Positions 45,468-54,068 of a stretch of DNA of 64,000 bases are shown in pieces; position 1 is the first letter of the stretch, and each line of letters starts with the position of its first letter. Source of the stretch: Lysinibacillus sp. B2A1 (lineage in GTDB: Bacteria > Bacillota > Bacilli > Bacillales_A > Planococcaceae); assembly GCA_002973635.1 (NCBI GenBank), contig CP027224.1, positions 320,501 to 384,500 on the forward strand, given 5' to 3'. The translations under genes were made by a program, and so were the position numbers. The notes beneath the pieces were generated by a model. It was given only the letters and a program-made list of their open reading frames with translations, was not told where the DNA came from and searched no databases.

Positions 45468-46886
45468 TTAATGGTTTGCAAAAATATTAGGCTTTCTATT
45501 TTTCAGTGGATTTGTTTGCTCAATTGCATAACCAACATTCAGAATAAGACCTTCTTTAAAGGCAGGCCCTATGATTTGTAGGCCTACTGGTAAATTGCCT
45601 TTAAAGCCACAAGGAACGGAAAGGGCAGGTAATCCAGTTAAGTTACTTGGACCTGTAAAACGAATGATATTGTCAATTAAATCAACCTTTTCACCATTTA
45701 AAGTGGCAAAATTATCACCGATGGTACTAGCCACTACAGGCAATGTAGGTGATATTAACACATCTACCTGATTAAATATTTGTGTAAACTCTTGTTTAAT
45801 TTGTCGACGGACTTGCTGAGCCTGTAAGTAATCCACTGCAGAAGGTAATTCACCTAGTTCAAATAACAATCGGATATCATCACCAAAATCCTGCGGTCTG
45901 CTTTGTAAATCTGAATGATGGATGGCTGCAGCCTCCGAAAGGGAAGTAACCAGCTCAGCCCATTCAGCATATTGCACAGAAGGGATACGAACAGTTTCAA
46001 TTCTTGCACCCTGATCCACTAAGCTTTGGATGCTTGCTCGCACGGCCTTTTCTACTTCTGAATCAACACGATTAAAGAAGTAATCTTCGTTGATACCAAT
46101 AACTAAACCTTTAACATCACCTGAGATTTGCTGGCTGTAATTCTCAGTTGTGACATTTACACAAGTAGGATCTCTATGGTCAAAACCAGCGATTATTTCA
46201 AGTAGACCTGCCGCATCTTTGACTGTCTTAGTCATAGGACCAATATGATCTAGGCTCCAGGCAAGCGGGTAGCAACCATACTTACTTACACGTCCATGAG
46301 TAGGCTTTAAGCCAACAATCCCACAGGCGGATGATGGAATTCGAATGGAGCCAGCAGTATCAGTCCCTAATGAAGCAACGCTAGCTCCTGCTGCTACTGC
46401 CGCGCCAGAGCCACCACTAGAGCCTCCAGGGATCTTCTCTAAGTCCCAAGGGTTGCGAACGGGTCCATAATGAGGGTTATTATTGGTAATCCCCCAAGCA
46501 TATTCGTGCATGCTTAATTTCCCCGTGAAAATCACACCAGCATCACGAAGCTTTTCTACGACAGTCGCGTCATAGCCTGATACGAAGTCTTTATGAATCT
46601 TGGAAGACATCGTTGTAATTTTATCTTTAAAATACAGATTATCTTTTAAAGCCATGGGAATCCCGTGGTACATTCCACGATACTGTCCGTTTAAGATCTC
46701 TTTTTCTACAACTTGTGCCTGTGCTAGAGCTTCTTCACGATAAAATGCCATATATGCATTAATCCTTGGCTGACTTTCTTCTGCAAAATCTAAGATTGCT
46801 TTCGTCAGTTCGACGGGAGAAAGTTTTTTAGCCTCCAGTAAAGGTGCTAGCTCTTCAACAGATTTTAAATGTAAATCAGTTGTCAA
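45468..46886 (-). CDS. amidase signature family enzyme
   Basis: This 472-residue enzyme belongs to the amidase signature family, with the Ser-cisSer-Lys triad: Lys in PMALKDNLYF, the Gly/Ser-rich block IPGGSSGGSGAAVAAG, and the nucleophile Ser in GTDTAGSIRIPSSACG. It hydrolyses an amide to a carboxylate and ammonia; the substrate is not evident. GatA-like blocks are present, but there is no gatB/gatC context, so it is not tRNA amidotransferase. I choose TTG 46886, seven bases after a perfect GGAGGTGAT; an ATG at 46931 lies upstream of that site. It overlaps the small gene in front by 11 bases. Confidence 0.9.
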   Translation of the reverse strand: MTTDLHLKSVEELAPLLEAKKLSPVELTKAILDFAEESQPRINAYMAFYREEALAQAQVVEKEILNGQYRGMYHGIPMALKDNLYFKDKITTMSSKIHKDFVSGYDATVVEKLRDAGVIFTGKLSMHEYAWGITNNNPHYGPVRNPWDLEKIPGGSSGGSGAAVAAGASVASLGTDTAGSIRIPSSACGIVGLKPTHGRVSKYGCYPLAWSLDHIGPMTKTVKDAAGLLEIIAGFDHRDPTCVNVTTENYSQQISGDVKGLVIGINEDYFFNRVDSEVEKAVRASIQSLVDQGARIETVRIPSVQYAEWAELVTSLSEAAAIHHSDLQSRPQDFGDDIRLLFELGELPSAVDYLQAQQVRRQIKQEFTQIFNQVDVLISPTLPVVASTIGDNFATLNGEKVDLIDNIIRFTGPSNLTGLPALSVPCGFKGNLPVGLQIIGPAFKEGLILNVGYAIEQTNPLKNRKPNIFANH

Positions 46887-47061
46887 TATGATCACCTCCA
46901 GGAAGATTACGGATAGCAATATCAGCGTCATCGATAGCGATTCCTTCTAAATTACCTCGAAGCGACTGCATGCCTTCCCAGCGTATTTTTAATTGTTCAA
47001 GGTGCTCAGATTTTGGTGTAATTCCTTTGTTTTCCAATATTTGTTGAATAGACAAGCTCAT
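46876..47061 (-). CDS. small protein coupled to the amidase (AtzG/GatC-like position)
   Basis: This 61-residue protein (SLSIQQILENKGITPKSEHL, then RWEGMQSLRGNLEG) has no membrane segment. I do not recognise a named family. Its size, its place immediately before an amidase-signature gene and the 11-base overlap recall the AtzG or GatC small subunits that stabilise AtzE or GatA. ATG 47061 follows GGGAGGAT. The partnership is inferred from context. Confidence 0.7.
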   Translation of the reverse strand: MSLSIQQILENKGITPKSEHLEQLKIRWEGMQSLRGNLEGIAIDDADIAIRNLPGGDHIDN

Positions 47062-47386
47062 TAACAGGATCCTCCCTTGAAAAAATAGTTTTTATCTAAA
47101 TAGGTTTCCCTATTAAGAACAAATTTTTATGAAAGGTAATAAAATACTATTATTACAAGCATACACTAATTATGAAATATATCAAATTTGTTATATTTGA
47201 ATAGTTTGTATATTGAGAAAAATGTACTATTTTTGAAAATAATCAAAAAAGCTTACTTTTAAGAGAGCAATGGATTAGATTGATAGAAAACTAGTGCTTG
47301 GGCTACCTCTTTTTACATCTTATTCACAGTACATTTACAATAAAGAGGTACAATAGATCATAATAACCAATTTAAGAGGTGCGAGA
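47062..47386. other. divergent intergenic region
   Basis: This 325-bp AT-rich spacer separates the amidase operon from the EAL gene. It must hold both promoters. I see no structured RNA, repeat or clear operator. Confidence 0.4.
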
Positions 47387-48268
47387 ATGGAGTCTGTTGT
47401 GAGACAAAGCATAAAAACTAGTAATGTATTTTCTTATTTGAAGCATTTATATGAGCAGCATCAAAACAATACATTGTATATAAAACGTTTAAAGGCATTA
47501 AAGCAAATTATTCAAGAAAATGCTTTACATACTTATTTTCAACCGATTGTCGATATTCAGACTAAGCAGACAATGGGGTTTGAAGCGCTAAATCGTCCAG
47601 AGCCTTCTCAACTGTTTTCAAGTGTCGATCAGTTTTATGAATTTGTTGGACAAACTGACTGTGTTTTTTTATTTGAATGCTTCTGCCGCAACCTTTCATT
47701 GCAACGTTTTAAAGAGAGATTGCCTGGAGATTTGGAAAATAGAGATTTTTTAGTTTTTTTGAATATACATCCGAATGTTCTGCTAGATAAGAAATATCAT
47801 AGTGGTGAAACCTTGCAATTATTAAAGGAGTTAGGCATTAAACCGCAGCAGGTTGTATTTGAGCTAACAGAGCGTAGTGCTGTGTTAGATTTTGTAGAGT
47901 TTGAACGTGTGTTATCACATTATCGATCACAGGGCTACCGAATTGCAGTAGATGATGTGGGTTCAGGCTATAACAGCCTAAAAACACTTATTTATTTAAA
48001 GCCTGAATTTATTAAGCTAGACCGCTCTTTAATTCAATATATCGATCAGAATAGTGAACAGCAGCAGCTTGTGTCATTGCTTATGGGATATGCGGAGCAG
48101 GTAGAAACAAAAATTATTGCAGAGGGCATTGAACGGCAAGAAGAGCTTGAATATTTGCATAAGATAGGCATTCATTATGCCCAAGGCTATGCGTTAGGAA
48201 AGCCAGCAAAGGAAATACATTTGGGGAAAATAAGGATGGGTGACCATGAAGATAGGGGAAGTCATTGA
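47387..48268 (+). CDS. EAL-domain protein (c-di-GMP phosphodiesterase-like)
   Basis: This 293-residue cytosolic protein is mostly an EAL domain (about residues 40-280). Motifs include FEALNRPEP (the EAL itself, with the following Arg), LNIHPN, ELTERS, VDDVGSGYNS (usual form DDFGTGYS), PEFIKLDRSLI and IIAEGIER. The metal-binding Glu, Asp-Asp and Lys positions are kept, so activity as a c-di-GMP phosphodiesterase is plausible. The first 40 residues are helical. It overlaps the next gene by 23 bases, pairing a hydrolase-type with a synthase-type domain. AAGAGGTG precedes the ATG. Confidence 0.9.
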   Translation: MESVVRQSIKTSNVFSYLKHLYEQHQNNTLYIKRLKALKQIIQENALHTYFQPIVDIQTKQTMGFEALNRPEPSQLFSSVDQFYEFVGQTDCVFLFECFCRNLSLQRFKERLPGDLENRDFLVFLNIHPNVLLDKKYHSGETLQLLKELGIKPQQVVFELTERSAVLDFVEFERVLSHYRSQGYRIAVDDVGSGYNSLKTLIYLKPEFIKLDRSLIQYIDQNSEQQQLVSLLMGYAEQVETKIIAEGIERQEELEYLHKIGIHYAQGYALGKPAKEIHLGKIRMGDHEDRGSH

Positions 48269-49202
48269 AACTGTTCCTTGTATTGATGAATTTGTGAAGA
48301 ACAAAGAGGTGGATTTACTGTTTACCAGTAATCTATCGTTGCGCAGTGTTGTTGTTGTCAGGGATGAGAGACCAATTGGGCATATTACACGCACACATTT
48401 CTATCAAAAAATTGGTACACGTTATGGCTATAATTTATTTATGGGACGTCAAAACCAACTTATTATTAAGGACAATCCGTTAATGGTAGAACATCACACA
48501 CCTATTACGGAGGTCAGCACAGTTGCAATGAGCAGACCTCCAGAGGATTTATATGATGATGTTATTGTTACAAGGAATGGTATATATGTTGGTGTAGTTA
48601 GCATTCGTGAACTATTACTAAAGCTTGTAGACACACAAGTAGCTATTGCAAGCTTCTTAAATCCATTAAGCAGCCTTCCGGGTAATAAATTAATTGATGA
48701 AAAACTAGAAGAATCGTTGTTATTACCACAGTATAGCTTAATCTATTTTGATTTAGATCATTTTAAATCCTATAATGATACGTACGGTTTTAATAAAGGA
48801 GATAAAATCCTACTATATTTAACAGATATTTTGAAAAGAAATATCGTTGGTGTGGAGGATTTTTTAGGGCATATTGGAGGGGATGATTTTGTCGCAATTC
48901 TTCCTCATTATGATACCATTCCTATTTGTGAAAGAATTATCAATGAGTTTGATGCTCAAATTTTAGACTTTTATGACCCAGAGGATTTACCAACATTACA
49001 GATTCATAATAGAATGGGAAAGCTAGAGCCCTTTAAATGTACATCTCTATCAGTTGCGGTGATTACCAATCAAAATCAACAATTCACCTCTGTCAATCAT
49101 TTATCAGATGCTGTGACACGTGTAAAAAAACAATGTAAAAAGATTTCAGGAAGCTGTTATTTAATTAATGAGTTCAAAAAAGAACCCTACCTCGTTCATT
49201 AA
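48246..49202 (+). CDS. CBS-pair plus GGDEF-domain protein
   Basis: This 318-residue protein has an N-terminal CBS-domain pair (about residues 1-150: FTSNLSLRSVVVVRDERPIGHITR and DVIVTRNGIYVGVVSIRELL) and a GGDEF domain (about 155-310) with IYFDLDHFKSYNDTYGFNKGD and the active-site loop HIGGDDFVAIL (GGDDF near residue 214, a form that can be active). It could make c-di-GMP under adenine-nucleotide control through CBS. ATG 48246 is chosen, 9 bases after AAGGA; GTG 48240 is too close. It is translationally coupled to the EAL gene. Confidence 0.89.
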   Translation: MKIGEVIETVPCIDEFVKNKEVDLLFTSNLSLRSVVVVRDERPIGHITRTHFYQKIGTRYGYNLFMGRQNQLIIKDNPLMVEHHTPITEVSTVAMSRPPEDLYDDVIVTRNGIYVGVVSIRELLLKLVDTQVAIASFLNPLSSLPGNKLIDEKLEESLLLPQYSLIYFDLDHFKSYNDTYGFNKGDKILLYLTDILKRNIVGVEDFLGHIGGDDFVAILPHYDTIPICERIINEFDAQILDFYDPEDLPTLQIHNRMGKLEPFKCTSLSVAVITNQNQQFTSVNHLSDAVTRVKKQCKKISGSCYLINEFKKEPYLVH

Positions 49203-49218
49203 TTGAGGTAGGATTTTT
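49184..49218. terminator. terminator after the GGDEF gene
   Basis: CCTACCTC and GAGGTAGG form a stem followed by ATTTTTGG. It lies between converging genes. Confidence 0.75.
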
Positions 49219-49239
49219 GGATTTTTAGCTTCTAAAATT

Positions 49240-49988
49240 TTAATAAGCACTCCAACCAGCATCAGCTGCTAATGCCACACCGTTAATTAGACCAGCATCT
49301 TCTGAGGCAAGGAATAGAGCAATGTTAGCAATATCAGAAACCTGTCCAGCTTTTGGCATCAGTTGTACACCGCGAATAGATTGCTCCATTCCGAACGGGT
49401 CAACATTTGTCATTGTCGCCGCAAAGCCAGTCTCCACATGTGCAGGTGCAATAGCGTTACAGCGAATGTTTTGTGAACCATAGTGAGAGGCAATATTTTT
49501 GGTCATACCAACTACAGCATGCTTGGCAGTTGTGTATGCTAAGCCACCTCGTCCTCCTGTAAGACCAGTAATAGAGGCCATATTAACAATTGTGCCGCCG
49601 CCATTTTCAACAAGTATTGGCAAAACTTGACGAATCGCACGCATCATACCAGTTACATTAATGTCTATTACGCGCTGCCAAACAGTATCTTCTACATTCG
49701 CTGCTGCTTGCATATTGTCACCAACTCCAGCGTTGTTGACTAAAATATCAATACGACCATAATGATTAATGGTATTAGCAATCATTGCACGAATATCTTC
49801 TTCTACAGCAACATTTACCTTTACACCAAATGCTTCATAGCCAGCTTCCTTTAATTGTTTAAGGCATTGTCATTAAAATCAGCAATGACTACTTTTGCAC
49901 CTTCCACAGCATACTTACGTGCTATTTCTTTTCCTATACCTGCACCACTACCAGTTATAATAGCTACTTTATCTTGTAATTTCCCCAT
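49240..49988 (-). pseudogene. short-chain dehydrogenase/reductase with a 1-base frameshift
   Basis: The first frame (from ATG 49988, behind AGAGGAGC) gives the Rossmann start KVAIITGSGAGIGKEIARKY and VVIADFNDNAL, then hits a stop. The second frame continues with LKEAGYEAFGVKVNV, NNAGVGDNMQ, the catalytic block SITGLTGGRGGLAYTTAKHAV (Tyr-x3-Lys) and a normal C-terminus. One base is missing near 49858-49861 in TTGTTTAAGG. With it restored the protein would be 249 residues, the normal length. It is either a recent inactivation or a sequencing error in a homopolymer. Confidence 0.88.
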
Positions 49989-50191
49989 AAAAAAGCTCCT
50001 CTCTTATATTGCGAAAAAAGGTTTAACGTTAAACTAAATTTATTATATTCCTTGTTTGGGGCATAATCAAAGAAAAGGAACCGCTTTCACTTTAGGAAAT
50101 TATTAATCTAAATAAAACATACTTGAATTATAGGGATTATAGGTATATAATTCGATTTACATCATAATTAAGCATCTTAGGAGGATTTCCA

Positions 50192-51586
50192 TTGTCTACA
50201 TTACAAATCATTCTTAACGTAGCCGTTTTGCTCGTATTCGTTGGGATTTTATATTTTATGAACAAAAAACACGTTAAGTTTTCAAATCGTGTTTTTATGG
50301 GTCTGGGTCTAGGAATTGCACTTGGTCTTGGACTTCACTTAATTTATGGCATCGATTCTGAGGTATTGGCTAAAACGACATCTTGGTACAACATTATCGG
50401 TACTGGTTATGTGAAATTGCTACAAATGGTTGCTATGCCATTAGTCTTTATTTCTATTTTAATCGCCTTTACAAAAATGAAGGTGGGTAAGAATTTTGGG
50501 AAAATGGCTGCACTCATTTTAGCCATTTTAATTGGTACGACAGCTGTATCAGCAGCAGTAGGTATTTTATCAGCAACTGTATTTGATTTAGACGCATCAC
50601 AAATTATGCAAGGGGATGCAGAAACTGAGCGTGGAGCATATATCGAAGAAAAAACTTCTGGATTATCTGCGCCAGATTTACCAACACAGATTATTGAGTT
50701 ATTCCCAGCAAACCCATTCCTTGATTTAACGGGAGCTCGTTCAACATCAACGATTGCCGTTGTAATTTTTTCAGCATTCTTAGGCTTTGCCTATTTACGT
50801 GTAGCACGTAAGGATGAAGCGATGGGTGCAACGATTAAGAAGGGTCTAGATGCCATCTATGCATTAGTAATGGGTGTTGTAACAATCGTTTTACGTTTAA
50901 CACCATACGGCATACTTGCCATTATGGCACGTACAGTAGCAACATCTGATTTTGGGGCAATTTATAATTTGGGTAAATTTGTAATAGCATCCTATGCAGC
51001 GCTATTTATTGTGTTATTAGTACACTTATTAATCTTAACATTAAGTGGTTTAAATCCATTTACGTATTTGAAAAAGTCTGCAGAAACACTATTATTCGCC
51101 TTTACATCACGTTCAAGTGCTGGTACTTTACCAATGAACATTAAAACGCAAACAGGCCGCCTAGGTGTACCAGAGGGAATTGCGAACTTCTCAGGTTCAT
51201 TTGGTTTATCGATTGGTCAAAATGGCTGTGCTGGTGTCTATCCTGCGATGCTAGCCATCATGATTGCGCCTACAGTTGGCATTAATCCACTTGATCCAGT
51301 ATTTATCATTACTGTGATTGCAGTAGTAGCAATTAGTTCATTTGGTGTGGCTGGTGTTGGTGGTGGTGCAACATTTGCAGCAATTTTAGTCTTATCAGCT
51401 CTTGATTTACCAGTTGCACTTGCTGGTATTTTAATCTCTGTTGAACCATTAATCGACATGGGACGTACTGCACTAAATGTAAGTGGTTCTATGACAGCGG
51501 GTGTCACAACTGCACGTGTAACCAAAGAATTGGACACAGATATGTACAATAATAAAGAATTAGGTGCTCAAGTAGCGGATCTATAA
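50192..51586 (+). CDS. tcyP: L-cystine transporter, TcyP type
   Basis: This 464-residue protein of the dicarboxylate/amino acid:cation symporter family (DAACS) has the length of Bacillus TcyP (about 463). It shares its block pattern: GTGYVKLLQMVAMPLVFISILIAFTKM, NPFLDLTGARSTSTIAVVIF, FAFTSRSSAGTLPMNI, SFGLSIGQNGCAGVYPAMLA and EPLIDMGRTALNVSGSMTAG. It imports cystine across the membrane. The start is TTG behind TAGGAGGA. No S-box or T-box RNA is visible in the leader. Confidence 0.92.
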   Translation: MSTLQIILNVAVLLVFVGILYFMNKKHVKFSNRVFMGLGLGIALGLGLHLIYGIDSEVLAKTTSWYNIIGTGYVKLLQMVAMPLVFISILIAFTKMKVGKNFGKMAALILAILIGTTAVSAAVGILSATVFDLDASQIMQGDAETERGAYIEEKTSGLSAPDLPTQIIELFPANPFLDLTGARSTSTIAVVIFSAFLGFAYLRVARKDEAMGATIKKGLDAIYALVMGVVTIVLRLTPYGILAIMARTVATSDFGAIYNLGKFVIASYAALFIVLLVHLLILTLSGLNPFTYLKKSAETLLFAFTSRSSAGTLPMNIKTQTGRLGVPEGIANFSGSFGLSIGQNGCAGVYPAMLAIMIAPTVGINPLDPVFIITVIAVVAISSFGVAGVGGGATFAAILVLSALDLPVALAGILISVEPLIDMGRTALNVSGSMTAGVTTARVTKELDTDMYNNKELGAQVADL

Positions 51587-51595
51587 AAATGTAAG

Positions 51596-51630
51596 AAGGA
51601 GCTATTCTCATTTGAGAGTAGCTCCTTTTT
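51596..51630. terminator. terminator after tcyP
   Basis: AAGGAGCTATTCTC and GAGTAGCTCCTTTT form a strong stem between converging genes. Confidence 0.88.
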
Positions 51631-51641
51631 AAATTTAGAAT

Positions 51642-51956
51642 TTAAATTATTTTGACATAAAAATCCTTACCGTTAATTAGTTCACTAAGCTCAATGGCAT
51701 AATTGATTTTATAGTAATCATAGATATTGCGTGCTAACCCGGAGTGACCATTTAAATATGTTCCCTTGATAATTTCCTTACGTGGATTATGGAAATCAAA
51801 ATATAAGCGTGAATCGTGGCACATTGTATCCAAAATAGCTTTAAACTCTTGTTCTTCAATATGAATCCCGCGCGTATATTTGCATTCTCTGCGATACGTA
51901 TCATGGGAAACATTGACCGGAGAAGGCTCAAGAATCATTTCGATTTTTTTATTCAA
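51642..51956 (-). CDS. hypothetical protein, 104 residues
   Basis: I do not recognise this small soluble protein. It has conserved-looking segments (TYRRECKYTRGIHIEEQEFKAIL, RLYFDFHNPRKEIIKGTYLN) and no membrane helix or signal peptide. The start is TTG 51956, with AAAAGGAG ten bases upstream. It is a single gene between two terminator-bounded units. Confidence 0.7.
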   Translation of the reverse strand: MNKKIEMILEPSPVNVSHDTYRRECKYTRGIHIEEQEFKAILDTMCHDSRLYFDFHNPRKEIIKGTYLNGHSGLARNIYDYYKINYAIELSELINGKDFYVKII

Positions 51957-52075
51957 ATGTCAACAGCTCCTTTTAGGATATTAGCAATATGACTAGTTGA
52001 AATTCAAAGATGGTTTTTAATGAGTTAACCTTATAATTAAGTATATAATTGTCAGAAAATTATATCAATATTTTT

Positions 52076-52630
52076 CTACCAATCTTGCTGCTGTATTTCC
52101 TCAGCTATTACTTGTAAATCGTAGGCATTAATCGTTAAAAGTGTGTAATCGTTAGTGTCCATATACTTTTCAGCTAGACGCTTCATATATTTTGGGGAGC
52201 CCTCGTTTTCTTCGTCGTAAACTAGTAGCAGACCATCTGTGTTTTGAATGATAAATTTATCCTTCTCGATAAATTGCCATGGAGTCTCATATGGCTTTTT
52301 TGTAACGCTTGTCACAAAATCTGCTTGAGCTACTAAGGCTTGATACTTTTCCTTTTTCTGATCCTGCCAATTTTTCTCCTGATCAAGGAAGGGTGTAATG
52401 ACAGCGTATTTTAAATGAGGGAACTCCTTTTTCAATATCAAGACAATTTCTGCTCCCCAAGTTTCTACACCTGGCTGTCCACTTATGATAATCCATTCTA
52501 AACCTTCATCGATTAGTATACGTAGACGGTTTTCGAGCGCTTTTTTGATAATGGCTATACCTGGATGCTTGTCATTGAAAATTCCGAGTTCATGAGGCTT
52601 ATAACCAGTGATAATGAGTCGTTGTAACAA
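52076..52630 (-). CDS. ypsA: YpsA family protein (SLOG superfamily, DUF1273)
   Basis: This 184-residue protein matches Bacillus YpsA in length (about 180) and blocks: LIITGYKPHELGIFNDKHPG, LIDEGLEWIIISGQPGVETWGAE, YAVITPFLDQEKNWQDQKKEKY and TDGLLLVYDEENEGSPKYM. The glycine-rich TGYKP and SGQ motifs form the SLOG nucleotide-binding pocket. YpsA is linked to cell-division effects in Firmicutes, but its chemistry is unresolved. I choose TTG 52630, 6 bases after GGGGG; a longer frame from 52774 has a Cys-rich N-terminus that overlaps the neighbouring small gene. Confidence 0.92.
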   Translation of the reverse strand: MLQRLIITGYKPHELGIFNDKHPGIAIIKKALENRLRILIDEGLEWIIISGQPGVETWGAEIVLILKKEFPHLKYAVITPFLDQEKNWQDQKKEKYQALVAQADFVTSVTKKPYETPWQFIEKDKFIIQNTDGLLLVYDEENEGSPKYMKRLAEKYMDTNDYTLLTINAYDLQVIAEEIQQQDW

Positions 52631-52713
52631 TAAAATGCCCCCTAATCTGTATAGTAGTAATAGTATACAGTAGGGGGCAACTGAAAACGAATTCCTTTGT
52701 TCTTTACAGTTGT

Positions 52714-52809
52714 TTAAAATGCAAATAGTGTTAGGACTGCAGCTACAGCAGCACAGATGCCTAAAAACCACCATGTGTCTGTAAAGTCCTCTTTGGTGTC
52801 ACTATTCAT
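52714..52809 (-). CDS. 31-residue single-pass membrane peptide
   Basis: This small frame starts at ATG 52809 behind AAAGGA and reads MNSDTKEDFTDTWWFLGICA followed by AVAAVLTLFAF and a stop. It has an acidic head and one membrane helix. The start lies inside the last codons of the DUF418 gene (8-base overlap), indicating translational coupling. I know no family; it may be a small partner of the DUF418 protein. Confidence 0.6.
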   Translation of the reverse strand: MNSDTKEDFTDTWWFLGICAAVAAVLTLFAF

Positions 52810-53965
52810 GTGTTATCTGTCCTTTCTTTTTAATCTGTCCATTCCATGACCAATTTGTCCATACACGTAGTACAGCTTCGAATGGTCCGCGTTTAAATTT
52901 CTTTAAATAGGCAATGCTAAACGCACATTGCAAGCTATAAACTACAATTCCGAATAAAATGCCACCAAAAACGCCCAGTTTGCCATATAAGCCTAGCCCA
53001 TATCCGTAAAAGATTGTTGTACAAATAATGGTTTGCATTAGATAATTGGTAAGTGATAATTTACCAACACTTTCAAAGGCAGGAGAGAGAAATTGAACAG
53101 GACGAGATTTAAATAATAGTGCTGCTAGGCAAACATAGCCAATTGCTAAAAGCTGTGAGCCTCCCATTATCAAGAGATTCGAAAAATTATTTTCTATAAA
53201 ACTAAAGCTTTTACAAGCGAGCCCTATCGGAACGAGTAATGCACCTAGCTTATACCATTTCTTCTCGTCCTCCATATTCACAAATGCTTGCTTTTTAGCA
53301 AGTCCCATACCAAGTAGGAACAATGGGGCATAGAAGATAGGTGCAAATATAAGGATGATAAAAATAAATGCAGGATCATCCATTCCAGGAGGTAAAGCAT
53401 TTGCTCGAAAATCAAAAATTTCCAAATAGCTTCCATTTGCATACACATCATCGGCTTGCTCGATGTAAGTTGCTAACTCTTTTTGTTCTTTTTTATTTGG
53501 ATCCATATGACCGAATGTTAAAGCAGTTGTCAGTACAAAAAGAATTCCAGCCCAAATAAAAAGTGTTTTTGGCTTACGGTTAATAAAAGGGAGTAAAAAT
53601 AGAGTCATACAGCCATAGGATAGAAGAATATCTCCCTCCCACAACAGTGTTGAATGAAGCCAGCCAAGTGCGATAAGCCCAGTGGCACGGCGTAAAATGG
53701 ACCAGCGACTTTTATTTTTTCTTTTTCGAATGGATTCAATCATTTTAATAAGAGAGAAGCCAAATAAAATTGTAAAAATAGGCATGAATGATCCTTCGAT
53801 AAAGATTTTAACGAAATATAAAGCACCATTATCGATGGCTGAAAGGTGTTGAAGCTCATCTTTACCATACATGCCAAATTGGAAAATCAGTAAATTCGCC
53901 ATTAAGATGCCAAATAAACTAAACCCACGCATTGTATCAATGAAGGTTACACGGTTTGTTGTCAT
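52802..53965 (-). CDS. DUF418 / YeiB-family membrane protein
   Basis: This 387-residue protein has about ten membrane helices. It opens with the heparan-alpha-glucosaminide acetyltransferase-like motif RVTFIDTMRGFSLFGILMANLLIF and ends with the DUF418 domain (LSLTNYLMQTIICTTIFYGYGLGLYGKLG and the C-terminal RGPFEAVLRVWTNW). The family is poorly characterised and may transfer acyl groups at the membrane. ATG 53965 follows AAGGAG. It is divergent from a two-component operon that may control it. Confidence 0.88.
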   Translation of the reverse strand: MTTNRVTFIDTMRGFSLFGILMANLLIFQFGMYGKDELQHLSAIDNGALYFVKIFIEGSFMPIFTILFGFSLIKMIESIRKRKNKSRWSILRRATGLIALGWLHSTLLWEGDILLSYGCMTLFLLPFINRKPKTLFIWAGILFVLTTALTFGHMDPNKKEQKELATYIEQADDVYANGSYLEIFDFRANALPPGMDDPAFIFIILIFAPIFYAPLFLLGMGLAKKQAFVNMEDEKKWYKLGALLVPIGLACKSFSFIENNFSNLLIMGGSQLLAIGYVCLAALLFKSRPVQFLSPAFESVGKLSLTNYLMQTIICTTIFYGYGLGLYGKLGVFGGILFGIVVYSLQCAFSIAYLKKFKRGPFEAVLRVWTNWSWNGQIKKKGQITHE

Positions 53966-54038
53966 TGCGTTTTATCTCCTTAATTGGTTATCTTATACAT
54001 AGTGTACATAGTGAAGCTTATGGTGAAATAATGACAGC

Positions 54039-54056
54039 CTTAAAGTAATCTTAAAA
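54039..54056 (+). promoter_or_regulatory. CTTAAAG-N4-CTTAAAA direct repeat
   Basis: CTTAAAG-TAAT-CTTAAAA has an 11-bp period and lies 13-30 bases before the regulator start, in the 103-bp divergent spacer to the DUF418 gene. It is a candidate autoregulatory site of this OmpR-type regulator. Confidence 0.5.
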
Positions 54057-54068
54057 GTAGGTGATAGA

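Noticed and set aside
45468..46886. Amidase as GatA of tRNA-Gln amidotransferase
   Set aside because: Blocks are similar, but no gatB or gatC is adjacent and the small partner does not look like GatC; a stand-alone amidase is safer.
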